DNA of 64,000 nucleotides, from contig NZ_AP018441.1 in NCBI RefSeq assembly GCF_009937975.1, forward strand, positions 2,976,001 through 3,040,000. The letters are read 5' to 3'. Within the stretch, counting starts at the first letter, position 1. Every line of letters starts with the position of its first letter. Below are positions 1 to 8,669 of the stretch, in pieces. The notes under the pieces are model-generated. The model ran no database searches, was not told where the DNA came from, and saw only the letters and a program-made list of their open reading frames with translations. The translations under genes and the position numbers were made by a program. This DNA comes from Undibacterium sp. YM2 (GTDB lineage Bacteria > Pseudomonadota > Gammaproteobacteria > Burkholderiales > Burkholderiaceae_D).

Positions 1-542
1 ATTTTCTTATGCGGGGACAGCATGAAAACCCGTATGCCCTTCTTGCCGCGCATTGCATATTCAGCAGCGCTGCCAGTGTCACCAGAAGTGGCTCCAAAGA
101 TATTCAACTCTGCATCATTCTTGGCCAGGGCATATTCAAACAAGTTACCCAGCAATTGCATGGCCATATCCTTGAATGCCAGGGTTGGGCCATTCGACAA
201 GGCTTGCAAAACCAGCTTGTGGCCATCCTTGTCTTGCAATATACGCAAGGGTGTAATTTGCGCAGCAGATTCATCACTGCGTGCGTTTTTGTAGACATCT
301 GACGTATAAGTTTTGTCTACTAGCGCCCTTAAATCGGCCTCTGGAATATCTGTGGCAAATTTTTTCAAGACTTCAAATGCCAGCCCGGCGTAAGACAGCT
401 TGCGCCATGCATCAAGCTCAACGTCAGTTATCTGAGGGTAAGTTGTAGGCAGATAAAGGCCACCGTCGGGGGCCAGGCCACCTAAGAGTATCTCCGAGAA
501 ATTTTGTGCTGCGGTATGCCCGCGTGTTGAAGCGTATTGCAT
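1..542 (-). CDS. thrC: Threonine synthase, 5' part (runs off left edge)
   Basis: PLP-dependent conversion of O-phosphohomoserine to L-threonine in the cytosol. I translated the reverse complement by hand. It begins MQYASTRGHTAAQNFSEILL, has the N-terminal GGLAPDGGLYLP segment, the PLP-lysine region GPTLAFKDMAMQ and the phosphate-binding stretch FGATSGDTGSAAEYA, all characteristic of ThrC. About 180 codons are present and the C-terminal part lies outside the window. The start is the ATG at 542-540. The gene is downstream of the ydeP-type and fdhD genes on the same strand, and homoserine dehydrogenase is not its immediate upstream neighbour here. A good -10 box lies about 54 bp upstream, so it may be transcribed independently. 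Confidence 0.93.
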   Translation of the reverse strand, partial: MQYASTRGHTAAQNFSEILLGGLAPDGGLYLPTTYPQITDVELDAWRKLSYAGLAFEVLKKFATDIPEADLRALVDKTYTSDVYKNARSDESAAQITPLRILQDKDGHKLVLQALSNGPTLAFKDMAMQLLGNLFEYALAKNDAELNIFGATSGDTGSAAEYAMRGKKGIRVFMLSPHKK

Positions 543-595
543 AAGTCGACAGGATGAGGGAAATTGATTGGAAGGATAAAACGAATATTCTTCCT

Positions 596-601
596 ATTAT
601 A
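596..601 (-). promoter_or_regulatory. Candidate -10 box upstream of thrC
   Basis: On the minus strand this reads TATAAT, a perfect sigma70 -10 hexamer, within the 118 bp between fdhD and thrC. The matching -35 region (AGGTTT or GGTTTT at 16-17 bp) is poor, so the call rests on the -10 and the position. Transcription would start near 589 and leave a leader of about 47 nt. Confidence 0.4.
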
Positions 602-660
602 ACTTTCTTACAGGCTTAAAACCTCTGTAAATTTGGTGAAAATCCAATTTCATCCCTGCT

Positions 661-1788
661 TCATTCGGCCTGCATTCTTTCAGGATGGGTATAGACCACG
701 TAACCATGCTGTCTCACAAAGCCTATCAGGCAAATGCCCGCCTGCTCCGCAAGTTCGATGGCAAGTGCCGTCGGAGCCGATAACGCAGCCAATATGGCAA
801 TATTGGCTCGTGCCGCCTTTTGCACCAGCTCATAACTAAGCCTGCTACTCATGAGAACGAAACCTTCGTCCGACGATTTAGGTTTTACTTTTGGAGTTGC
901 CAAAACACCAAGCAATTTATCCAGGGCATTATGCCGACCTACGTCTTCGCGCAACACCAGGATTTCCCCTTGCATATCAACCCAGGCCGCAGCATGAACG
1001 GCACCGGTATGCAAATTAATGGCTTGCAAGGAACTCAGGCTGCCCAGTGCTCTAAGCAAACTAGCGCGTGACAATTGCTGAACGGGCCCGGTCTTGATCG
1101 CCGGTAGATGCATTTGCAAAGCCTGTAGACTATCTTTGCCACACAAGCCACAACCTGTATTGCCTGCAAGATGACGGCGACGCCCTTTCAATGCAGCAAA
1201 CCTCGCTGCCGATATCTGCACATGAACTTCTATGCCCTGCACTTCTGGATTTTGCTGGCATTCCATGTCATAGATTTCACTAACATCACCGACTATGGCT
1301 TCAGACAAACTGAAACCAAGCGCAAAGTCTTCCAGATCCAGGGGAGTTGCCAGCATGACTGCATGTGAAATGCCGTTATAGACCAGCGCAACCGGTACTT
1401 CCTGTGCAATCTGGTCCATCAAGTCCTCGGCGACATGATTGGAGAATGCATGTCTTTGCACCTTGCGACTTACAACGCCCGCCAGCGTCGCAGACTCACC
1501 ATCAGACTTGCCCGTCGTCGCTTCGCAAACCCTTCGCCCTTCTTTAGTCAGACTGAGCAAACTACGTTCACCGTCCTGCTGCAGATGAACCCACCCTGCC
1601 CCCTTGTGCTGGCCGATAGATTCTTCACCAAGATAAGCAATGCAGCGCAGCAAGGTACTTTGCCGCACCCTTAGCCGTTTGCACAGACGTGGCAATGATA
1701 AAGCTTCTGTATGCTGAGCGAGTTCAGCCATCAGGGCATGACTGAGTTTATCCTGCGAATAATTAAGCGATTCCATTAAGACCTGCAT
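661..1788 (-). CDS. fdhD: FdhD sulfurtransferase with N-terminal winged-helix domain
   Basis: FdhD passes sulfur from a cysteine desulfurase to the bis-MGD cofactor of formate-dehydrogenase-type enzymes. The FdhD domain covers about residues 103-375. It has the CGLCGK motif (Cys213, Cys216) that carries the persulfide, and REDVGRHNALDKL further on. The family is usually about 260-280 residues; this protein has 375. Residues 20-90 look like a winged-helix domain: a helix-turn-helix (SLPRLCKRLRVRQSTLLRCI), a hairpin wing and an LTKEGRR ending as in MarR-like proteins. The start overlaps the stop of the upstream molybdopterin oxidoreductase as TAATG, so the two are probably translationally coupled. 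A second ATG four codons downstream is an alternative start. Confidence 0.93.
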   Translation of the reverse strand: MQVLMESLNYSQDKLSHALMAELAQHTEALSLPRLCKRLRVRQSTLLRCIAYLGEESIGQHKGAGWVHLQQDGERSLLSLTKEGRRVCEATTGKSDGESATLAGVVSRKVQRHAFSNHVAEDLMDQIAQEVPVALVYNGISHAVMLATPLDLEDFALGFSLSEAIVGDVSEIYDMECQQNPEVQGIEVHVQISAARFAALKGRRRHLAGNTGCGLCGKDSLQALQMHLPAIKTGPVQQLSRASLLRALGSLSSLQAINLHTGAVHAAAWVDMQGEILVLREDVGRHNALDKLLGVLATPKVKPKSSDEGFVLMSSRLSYELVQKAARANIAILAALSAPTALAIELAEQAGICLIGFVRQHGYVVYTHPERMQAE

Positions 1789-4094
1789 TAAACCTGCACT
1801 TGATGCGCGTGGATGATCACAGGTATAGATTTGGATGTGGGCGTACGTGCGTGATCAGCAAAACTTGATAAAGGTACCAGACCATTCGTCTCGGGGAAGT
1901 AGGCTGCCAGGCAACCCTGGGGAATATTGTAGGCCACCAGCATGAAGCGCTTTGCCTGCCGCTTTACACCGTCGTCACACAGGCTTTCCATATCTACCCA
2001 GTCACCCGCCTGCATGCCCAGAGCACTGATATCTTCCTGACCTATGAAAAGCACGCGACGTTCACCGAATACACCACGGTAACGGTCATTCATGCCATAG
2101 ATAGTCGTATTATATTGATCATGCGAACGCATGGTGGCCAGATTGAAAACGGGCGACTGCCTATTCCTGCGCGCCTGATGGATAGGCAAATCAACCGGGA
2201 CAGCATGAGTATTGAAATTAGCTTTGTTGGTTGCCGTTACCCATAGCCTTTCAGCGGCAGTATTACGCAAATGAAAGCCACCCGGCACTTTGACGCGCGC
2301 ATTAAAATCAGCAAAATCATCAAACACAGCGGCAATTTTGTCACGTATGCGGCTATAGTCAGCCAGTAACCAGGCCCACGGTGTTTTGCTACGGTCTTTC
2401 AGGGTAGCTTGCGCCAGACGCGCAAGTATGGCCACTTCAGACAGCAAATTTGCAGAAGCTGGCGGATTGATGCCAGATGACAGATGCACCATGCTCATGG
2501 AATCCTCCACGGTCACTGCCTGTGGCCCAGTCTCTTGAATATCTATTTCAGTACGGCCAAGACAAGGCAGGATGATCGCCTCATGACCGCAAATCAAGTG
2601 GCTGCGGTTGAGCTTGGTAGTCACATGCACTGTCAATGCACAGTTTTTCAGGGCCTTGTGGGTGACTTCTGTATCTGGTGTCGCAGTAGCAAAATTCCCA
2701 CCCATGCCAAAAAATACTTTACCGCCTTCCTTCAACATCGCCTCAATAGCGCCCACGGTATCGTGACCATGTTTTTGTGGCGGCGTAAAATCAAAAACCT
2801 GCCCTAAGCGCTCAAGGAACGCCTGCTTCGGCTTTTCTATGATACCCATAGTGCGGTCGCCTTGCACATTACTATGGCCCCGCACAGGGCAAGGTCCCGC
2901 ACCAGGACGACCGATATTGCCACGCAAAAGCAAAAGATTAACGATCATCTGTATGGTTGCCACAGAATGCTTGTGCTGGGTGATACCCATGCCCCAGCAG
3001 GCGATGACCTTACCAGCGCCCATATAAGTATCTGCCGCGCGTTGTATCTGCGCCCGGTCCAGGCCAGATTCTCTGACAATGACATCCCATGATTCTGCCA
3101 GCGCCTCGGCAGCAAACTGTTCAAAATTAGCGGTATGTTCAGAGATAAACTCTACATCGATAATTCTGTGCCGCCCTTCAGCTTGCGCCAGTTGATCTGC
3201 TTCCAGCACACATTTGATCATGCCTTTGACTGTTGCCAGATCCCCGCCAATTTTCAACTGAAAATAATCGGATGAAATAGTCGAAGACTGGTCTGTCAGC
3301 ATATCCAGCGCATTTTGCGGGTTCTGGAATTTTTCCAGACCGCGCTCACGCAAGGGATTGAAAGAGACAATGGCAGCGCCACGCTTGGCGGCAGAACGCA
3401 ACTCCCCCAACATACGCGGGTGATTGGTGCCAGGATTTTGACCGAAAATCAAAATCGCGTCCGCAATCTGGAAGTCAGACAGCAATACTGTGCCCTTACC
3501 CACACCTATCGCTTCACGCATGGCAAAGCCAGAAGGCTCATGACACATGTTTGAACAATCAGGAAAATTATTGGTGCCAAATTCACGTACAAATAACTGA
3601 TACAGGAAAGCAGCCTCATTACTGGTACGGCCTGAGGTATAGAAAATCGCATCGTCAGGTGTTGGCAAGGCATTCAGACGAGCCGCAATCAACTCAAAAG
3701 CCTGATCCCAACTGATGATTTTATATTTGTCACTGGCGCGGTCATATTGCATGGGCTGGGTCAAACGCCCCTGCGCTTCCAACCAGTGATCAGACTTCTC
3801 TGCCAATTCACTCACTGTCAAACTGGCGATCAGTTCTGGGGTGGCGCGGCGTGCTGTCGATTCAGCCGCCACTGCCTTGGCACCATTTTCACAAAATTCA
3901 AAGGTCGATGTGTGATCGGCATCTGGCCACGCGCAGCCCGGGCAATCAAAGCCATCTGGTTGATTGGCGGACAACAGGGTCAACGCCCCTTTGCCAGGAA
4001 TCCCTTGCTCTATGATTTGCTGGGCAACACTTTTCAATGCACCCCAGCCACCTGCTGGCCGATTATAGACTTTGATTGTTTCGTTCTTACTCAT
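1788..4094 (-). CDS. FdhF/YdeP-family molybdopterin oxidoreductase
   Basis: A 768-residue bis-MGD oxidoreductase of the YdeP type, related to formate dehydrogenase H. YdeP has been linked to acid resistance in E. coli, but its substrate is not established. The N-terminus carries the cysteine cluster of this subgroup (CPGCAWPD, then FEFCENGAKA). NMCHEPSG contains the probable metal-ligand cysteine, and IFGQNPGTNHPRML and the C-terminal NDRYRGVFGERRVLF are cofactor-binding stretches. I chose the start MSKNETIKVY at 4094, because eight further upstream codons (MVVWRLSS) do not look conserved. The gene is translationally coupled to fdhD. A TTGAAA-17-TATTTT promoter is visible on the minus strand in the 133 bp upstream. 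Confidence 0.9.
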   Translation of the reverse strand: MSKNETIKVYNRPAGGWGALKSVAQQIIEQGIPGKGALTLLSANQPDGFDCPGCAWPDADHTSTFEFCENGAKAVAAESTARRATPELIASLTVSELAEKSDHWLEAQGRLTQPMQYDRASDKYKIISWDQAFELIAARLNALPTPDDAIFYTSGRTSNEAAFLYQLFVREFGTNNFPDCSNMCHEPSGFAMREAIGVGKGTVLLSDFQIADAILIFGQNPGTNHPRMLGELRSAAKRGAAIVSFNPLRERGLEKFQNPQNALDMLTDQSSTISSDYFQLKIGGDLATVKGMIKCVLEADQLAQAEGRHRIIDVEFISEHTANFEQFAAEALAESWDVIVRESGLDRAQIQRAADTYMGAGKVIACWGMGITQHKHSVATIQMIVNLLLLRGNIGRPGAGPCPVRGHSNVQGDRTMGIIEKPKQAFLERLGQVFDFTPPQKHGHDTVGAIEAMLKEGGKVFFGMGGNFATATPDTEVTHKALKNCALTVHVTTKLNRSHLICGHEAIILPCLGRTEIDIQETGPQAVTVEDSMSMVHLSSGINPPASANLLSEVAILARLAQATLKDRSKTPWAWLLADYSRIRDKIAAVFDDFADFNARVKVPGGFHLRNTAAERLWVTATNKANFNTHAVPVDLPIHQARRNRQSPVFNLATMRSHDQYNTTIYGMNDRYRGVFGERRVLFIGQEDISALGMQAGDWVDMESLCDDGVKRQAKRFMLVAYNIPQGCLAAYFPETNGLVPLSSFADHARTPTSKSIPVIIHAHQVQV

Positions 4095-4227
4095 ACTGCT
4101 TAATCTCCACACTACCAAGGCTTGATACGACCAACATTATTGCAGCCAAATGGCAAAATATTATGTGGCGAACAAGTTTTCAATCCAAATGTTACCAGAA
4201 TCCATGCTTCAGCATAGCTGTTGAGCG

Positions 4228-4800
4228 TTATCGATGGATCACTACCAGCAAAGCCTTGGCCTCGGTCTTACCCAAGTTGCGTATAGCATGATTCTTGTCG
4301 GCGTTATAACGTGCGGTTGCACCCAGCTTCAACTTTTTGCATACACCATCGACTTCCACCTCAACACTGCCATGCAGCAATGTCAGATGCTCGGATGCTC
4401 CGGGGTCATGGGAATTCGACACCAGTGCGCCGCCAGGTGCCAGCGTCAGCTCATACCATTCATATTTACCTGCCAGCTCCATAGGGCCAAGTATGCGCAG
4501 GATATAGCCTGCATGCTCACCCGGCAAAGTAGGTGTTTCGTGTGACTCCAGTACCCGTATCGCGTCTGGCTTGGGTAATTCTGATGACAATAGCTCCGCG
4601 ATACTGACGCCCAAGGCATTTGCCAATCGCCATGCAACGGCTATAGTGGGATTAGCCTTTTCTCTTTCTATTTGGGACAGCATGGACTTTGAAACGCCAG
4701 CGGTACGCGACAAATCTTCCAGCGTCAGGCCACGTTCCAGACGCATTTTTTGCAAAGTCGCGCCCACTTCCGGCGGCGTATTGGATAAAACTTTTTTCAT
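4228..4800 (-). CDS. XRE-family regulator with C-terminal cupin
   Basis: A 190-residue transcription factor. Residues about 14-65 form an XRE helix-turn-helix (LTLEDLSRTAGVSKSMLSQI). Residues about 115-185 form a cupin (SEHLTLLHGSVEVEVDG) that in this architecture senses a small molecule. It is transcribed divergently from kbl-tdh-sdaA across 216 bp containing three palindromes. By position it probably regulates threonine/serine degradation and itself; the ligand is unknown. The ribosome-binding site is weak (AAGAG). Confidence 0.88.
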   Translation of the reverse strand: MKKVLSNTPPEVGATLQKMRLERGLTLEDLSRTAGVSKSMLSQIEREKANPTIAVAWRLANALGVSIAELLSSELPKPDAIRVLESHETPTLPGEHAGYILRILGPMELAGKYEWYELTLAPGGALVSNSHDPGASEHLTLLHGSVEVEVDGVCKKLKLGATARYNADKNHAIRNLGKTEAKALLVVIHR

Positions 4801-4836
4801 AGAGACTCTTGCATGAGTAAAAAAGCTAGCTTAATA

Positions 4837-4878
4837 TTCGATATATCGAACTTTAGTTCCAGATATTGAATTATTCAA
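4837..4878. promoter_or_regulatory. Tandem palindromes, candidate XRE-cupin operator
   Basis: Three dyads stand in the divergent region. TTCGATATATCGAA at 4837-4850 is a perfect 14-bp palindrome. TTCCAGATATTGAA at 4857-4870 keeps the same TTC-N8-GAA ends exactly 20 bp (two helical turns) further on. TTGAATTATTCAA at 4866-4878 is palindromic except for its central base and overlaps the second. The position between the regulator and kbl and the helical phasing suggest cooperative dimer binding. Confidence 0.6.
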
Positions 4879-5016
4879 ATATTTTAGAAAATTCCAACAA
4901 TAGTGTAACAGTGCGATTGATACGCAAGCATGAAATTGCCAGTAATTAAGCAATAATTATCTGAAAACAAGCTATCCGCACAGCAACACAACAGTAAACA
5001 ATAATCAGGGGACATC

Positions 5017-6222
5017 ATGAGCCAGAACACTTCCAGGGCAAACTTCATCGGCAATTTAGCTGGCAATCTGGACAATTTGCGCGAACAAGGTCTGTACAAG
5101 CCAGAACGCGTGATTGCCTCCCGTCAGGGTTCTGAAGTCACTTGCGATGATGGCCGCAAGCTCATCAATCTGTGCGCCAACAATTACCTGGGCTTGTCTG
5201 GTGATGAATCCATGGTACAGGCATCCATCGCGGCGACTGAGCAATATGGGTACGGTCTATCCTCTGTACGCTTTATCTGCGGCACACAAACTGTGCACAA
5301 ACAACTCGAAAAAGCATTGTCGAGCTTTCTCGGCACAGAAGATTGCATCCTGTACGCAGCCGCATTTGATGCCAATGGCGGCGTATTTGAGCCCTTGTTT
5401 GATGAAAATGACGCTATCATCTCTGATGCGCTGAATCATGCCTCCATCATTGATGGCATACGCCTGTGCAAGGCTGCACGTTTCCGTTATACCCATAACG
5501 ACATGGCCGACCTGGAAAAACAATTGATTGCCGCTGCCGACAAGCGTCACCGCATCATCGTGACTGATGGCGTGTTCTCCATGGATGGCACGATCGCCCA
5601 GCTCGACAAGATCTGTGACCTGGCTGACAAATATGATGCACTGGTCATGATCGATGAATGCCACGCATCCGGCTTTATGGGCGCAACTGGTCGCGGCACA
5701 CATGAGCATCACAATGTGCTGGGTCGCATTGATATCATTACCGGTACTTTGGGTAAGGCGCTGGGTGGTGCCATGGGTGGCTTCACAGCGGCACGCAAGG
5801 AAGTGATAGATACCTTGCGTCAAAAGTCCCGGCCTTACCTGTTTTCGAATACTCTCGCGCCTTCCATAGCGGGTGCCTCGCTATCTGTTTTGGAACGTCT
5901 GTCCAGTTCCACCGAACTACGTGACCGCCTGCATGCGAATACTGCGCATTTCCGCGGTGAAATTGAGTCTTTGGGCTTTACCATCAAGCCTGGCACCCAT
6001 CCTGTCGTGCCCGTCATGCTGTTTGATGCGCCAGTTGCGCAAAAATTTGCTGCACGCCTGTATGAGCTTGGCGTATTAGTGACAGGCTTCTTTTACCCAG
6101 TGGTGCCGATGGGCCAAGCCCGCGTGCGTGTGCAATTGTCTGCCGCACATACGACTGAACAATTAAATACTGCCCTGGCTGCATTTGCTCAGGCTGGCCG
6201 CGAATTAAACATCATTAAGTAA
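5017..6222 (+). CDS. kbl: 2-amino-3-ketobutyrate coenzyme A ligase (glycine C-acetyltransferase)
   Basis: PLP enzyme of the alpha-oxoamine synthase family. It splits 2-amino-3-ketobutyrate with CoA into glycine and acetyl-CoA, the second step of threonine degradation. It has 401 residues, close to the E. coli enzyme (398). Visible features are [26 protein letters not shown], the catalytic [12 protein letters not shown] and the PLP lysine in [13 protein letters not shown]. It is preceded by a good ribosome-binding site (CAGGGGAC). The next gene starts 8 bp after its stop, consistent with an operon with the threonine dehydrogenase that makes its substrate. Confidence 0.97.
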   Translation: MSQNTSRANFIGNLAGNLDNLREQGLYKPERVIASRQGSEVTCDDGRKLINLCANNYLGLSGDESMVQASIAATEQYGYGLSSVRFICGTQTVHKQLEKALSSFLGTEDCILYAAAFDANGGVFEPLFDENDAIISDALNHASIIDGIRLCKAARFRYTHNDMADLEKQLIAAADKRHRIIVTDGVFSMDGTIAQLDKICDLADKYDALVMIDECHASGFMGATGRGTHEHHNVLGRIDIITGTLGKALGGAMGGFTAARKEVIDTLRQKSRPYLFSNTLAPSIAGASLSVLERLSSSTELRDRLHANTAHFRGEIESLGFTIKPGTHPVVPVMLFDAPVAQKFAARLYELGVLVTGFFYPVVPMGQARVRVQLSAAHTTEQLNTALAAFAQAGRELNIIK

Positions 6223-6230
6223 GGACAAAC

Positions 6231-7211
6231 ATGGAACGAATATTAGTGATCGGTGCCAATGGCCAGATCGGCAGCGAGTTGGTAGAAGCGCTGGCAAACC
6301 AGCATGGTGCCGATAATGTCATCGCCGCCGACATCAGGCCAGGGAGCCTGTATGGCGCAAAAATTTACGAAGTCATTGACGTATTGAATACCGAAAGACT
6401 GGCGCAAGTCGTGGCTCAATACGACATTACCCAGGTCTACCAACTGGCAGCCATGCTGTCAGCCACTGGTGAGCAAGCACCATTGAAGGCCTGGACCTTG
6501 AACATGGATGGCCTGCTCAACATCCTTGAACTGGCGCGTACCCGCAATGAAGCTGGCAAACCCCTGAAAGTATTCTGGCCCTCATCGATTGCTGCATTCG
6601 GCCCGAACACGCCACCAGTCAATACACCGCAATACACAGTGATGGACCCAAGCACCATCTATGGCATCAGCAAGCTGGCAGGCGAACGACTGTGCGAATA
6701 TTACTTCCAGAAATATGGGGTTGATGTCCGCAGCATACGCTACCCAGGCATCATCAGCTACAAGTCTCCTCCAGGCGGCGGCACTACGGACTATTCGATT
6801 GCAATCTTCCATTCAGCTCTGCGTGGCGAAACCTACGAATGCTTCCTGGAGTCAGAAACCAGCTTGCCCATGATCTACATGCCAGATGCCATACGCGCCA
6901 CCATTTCATTAATGGATGCGCCAGCGGCCAAACTTTCTATACGTTCTTCTTACAATGTTGCCGGTTTAAGCTTTAATCCACGGGAATTAGCGTTTGCAAT
7001 CAAACAAAATTTGCCTGCATTTGACATACACTACGCGCCTGACAGCCGTCAGGCAATCGCCGCATCCTGGCCACAGAGTTTGGATGACACAGTGGCGCGA
7101 GCAGACTGGGGCTGGCAAGCACAAGTAGGCCTGCAACAACTGGTGGAAGACATGCTAAAGAATATTCGTGTCGATCAAAAGGAGTTGAAGGAGTTGAACC
7201 AGGCCGCATAA
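6231..7211 (+). CDS. tdh: L-threonine 3-dehydrogenase, SDR (epimerase-like) type
   Basis: NAD-dependent oxidation of L-threonine to 2-amino-3-ketobutyrate. This 326-residue protein is an extended SDR with the Rossmann motif GANGQIG at residues 8-14 and the catalytic YGISK (Tyr-x3-Lys). YPGIISYKSPPGGGTTDYS is the substrate-binding stretch typical of SDR-type threonine dehydrogenases. It is unrelated to the zinc-dependent MDR-type Tdh of E. coli. It directly follows kbl, as in other kbl-tdh operons, which makes the assignment strong. Confidence 0.92.
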   Translation: MERILVIGANGQIGSELVEALANQHGADNVIAADIRPGSLYGAKIYEVIDVLNTERLAQVVAQYDITQVYQLAAMLSATGEQAPLKAWTLNMDGLLNILELARTRNEAGKPLKVFWPSSIAAFGPNTPPVNTPQYTVMDPSTIYGISKLAGERLCEYYFQKYGVDVRSIRYPGIISYKSPPGGGTTDYSIAIFHSALRGETYECFLESETSLPMIYMPDAIRATISLMDAPAAKLSIRSSYNVAGLSFNPRELAFAIKQNLPAFDIHYAPDSRQAIAASWPQSLDDTVARADWGWQAQVGLQQLVEDMLKNIRVDQKELKELNQAA

Positions 7212-7246
7212 ATAATTATCAGAGACTAGTAAAAAGAGGTGAATTG

Positions 7247-8629
7247 ATGGACATGCGTGTATTCGAATTATTTAAAATAGGCGTGGGTCCGTCCAGTTCC
7301 CATACGGTAGGACCCATGCTTGCCGCACGCCGTTTTTTACTAGAATCCGCCGATCTTTACAAAGCTGTCAAAATACAGGTTGCTTTATATGGTTCTCTTG
7401 CCCTGACAGGTCACGGTCACGCGACCGACAAAGCAACCTTGCTGGGTCTGATGGGTGAAACCCCACAGGACGTGGTACCTGAAAGCGTAGATGAAAAACT
7501 CGCCAACTTGGCGACGTCAGGGAAATTGAATTTATTGGGTGAATACCCCATCAAGTTCGATGTCGCTACAGATATCCTGTGGTTCAAGCAAGAAGTGTTG
7601 CCCGGCCACCCAAATGGCATGAAGTTCATACTGACCCGCAATGACGGCAGCAGTTTTGAAAAAGTTTATTACTCTACTGGTGGTGGCTTCATCTATTCAG
7701 CAGACGAACTGGCGAATACGAATAAAACTGAAAGCGCCGACAAAAAACCTCTTCCCTATCCTTTTGCGACCATGGCTGAACTATTGGCCCATGGCAAACG
7801 TACTGGCTTATCCATCACGGATATGCTGCGCGCCAATGAAAATGTGTATTGCACCGATGAAGAGCTGGATGCCGGCCTGGATAAAATCTGGGCGGTAATG
7901 AAGGGTTGCATTTCACGCGGCTTGCAAATGTCCGGCGAATTACCCGGTGGTTTACATGTCAAACGCCGTGCCGCCAAACTGTGGCGCGCGGCCAATGAAA
8001 CTGCCGACGTATTGCCACATGATGGCTTGCACCGTGTCAGCCTGTATGCCATGGCAGTCAATGAAGAAAATGCCGCTGGTGGCCGTGTTGTCACTGCCCC
8101 TACCAATGGCGCAGCTGGCATTATCCCGGCAGTGCTGCGCTATTACGCCGAAGACTGCAAACCCAGCCACCCGGAACAAGGCATACGCAATTTCATGCTG
8201 GCAGCGTCTGCCATAGGCATGCTATGCAAAACCAATGCATCCATTTCTGGGGCTGAAATTGGTTGCCAGGGCGAAGTTGGCGTAGCGTGCGCCATGGCTG
8301 CAGCGGGACTGACTGCTGCTTTGGGCGGCACTAATGAGCAAATCGAATCAGCCGCTGAAATTGGTATAGAACATCACCTGGGCATGACTTGTGACCCTAT
8401 TGGTGGCTTGGTACAAATCCCCTGCATAGAACGCAATGGCATGGGCGCGGTCAAGGCGATTACTGCCGCTTCGCTGTCATTGCGCAGCGATGGCACACAC
8501 CATGTGAGCCTGGATGACGTGATAGAAACTATGCGCGCAACTGGCTTTGACATGCAGGCTAAATACAAGGAAACCTCATTGGGTGGCCTGGCGGTGCATG
8601 TGGTTACCGTCAATTACGCAGCCTGCTGA
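7247..8629 (+). CDS. sdaA: L-serine ammonia-lyase (single-chain, iron-sulfur)
   Basis: Deaminates L-serine to pyruvate using a [4Fe-4S] cluster. Visible features are the N-terminal GPSSSHTVGPM, the cluster and active-site region GMLCKTNASISGAEIGCQGE and TCDPIGGLVQIPCIERN. It has 460 residues from the ATG at 7247 (MDMRVFEL). A TTG one codon upstream and an ATG at 7253 are alternatives; the ribosome-binding site AGAGGTGA ends at 7242. It follows tdh by 35 bp. The operon would convert threonine to glycine and acetyl-CoA, and serine to pyruvate. A bidirectional terminator follows. Confidence 0.96.
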   Translation: MDMRVFELFKIGVGPSSSHTVGPMLAARRFLLESADLYKAVKIQVALYGSLALTGHGHATDKATLLGLMGETPQDVVPESVDEKLANLATSGKLNLLGEYPIKFDVATDILWFKQEVLPGHPNGMKFILTRNDGSSFEKVYYSTGGGFIYSADELANTNKTESADKKPLPYPFATMAELLAHGKRTGLSITDMLRANENVYCTDEELDAGLDKIWAVMKGCISRGLQMSGELPGGLHVKRRAAKLWRAANETADVLPHDGLHRVSLYAMAVNEENAAGGRVVTAPTNGAAGIIPAVLRYYAEDCKPSHPEQGIRNFMLAASAIGMLCKTNASISGAEIGCQGEVGVACAMAAAGLTAALGGTNEQIESAAEIGIEHHLGMTCDPIGGLVQIPCIERNGMGAVKAITAASLSLRSDGTHHVSLDDVIETMRATGFDMQAKYKETSLGGLAVHVVTVNYAAC

Positions 8630-8642
8630 TATCTCAAATTTA

Positions 8643-8669
8643 AATGAAGCACTGCAATAGTGCTTCATT
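8643..8669. terminator. Bidirectional hairpin between sdaA and the TonB receptor gene
   Basis: Perfect 11-bp stem AATGAAGCACT / AGTGCTTCATT with a 5-nt loop between two convergent genes. The right arm contains the stop codon of the minus-strand receptor gene. T-runs are short, so efficiency is uncertain. Confidence 0.65.

Noticed and set aside
9..302. Plus-strand open frames over the left edge
   Set aside because: They lie opposite the ThrC coding frame, which has clear family motifs.
2484..4103. Several plus-strand frames of 60-118 codons
   Set aside because: They are antisense shadows of the YdeP-type gene, with no ribosome-binding site or recognisable protein.
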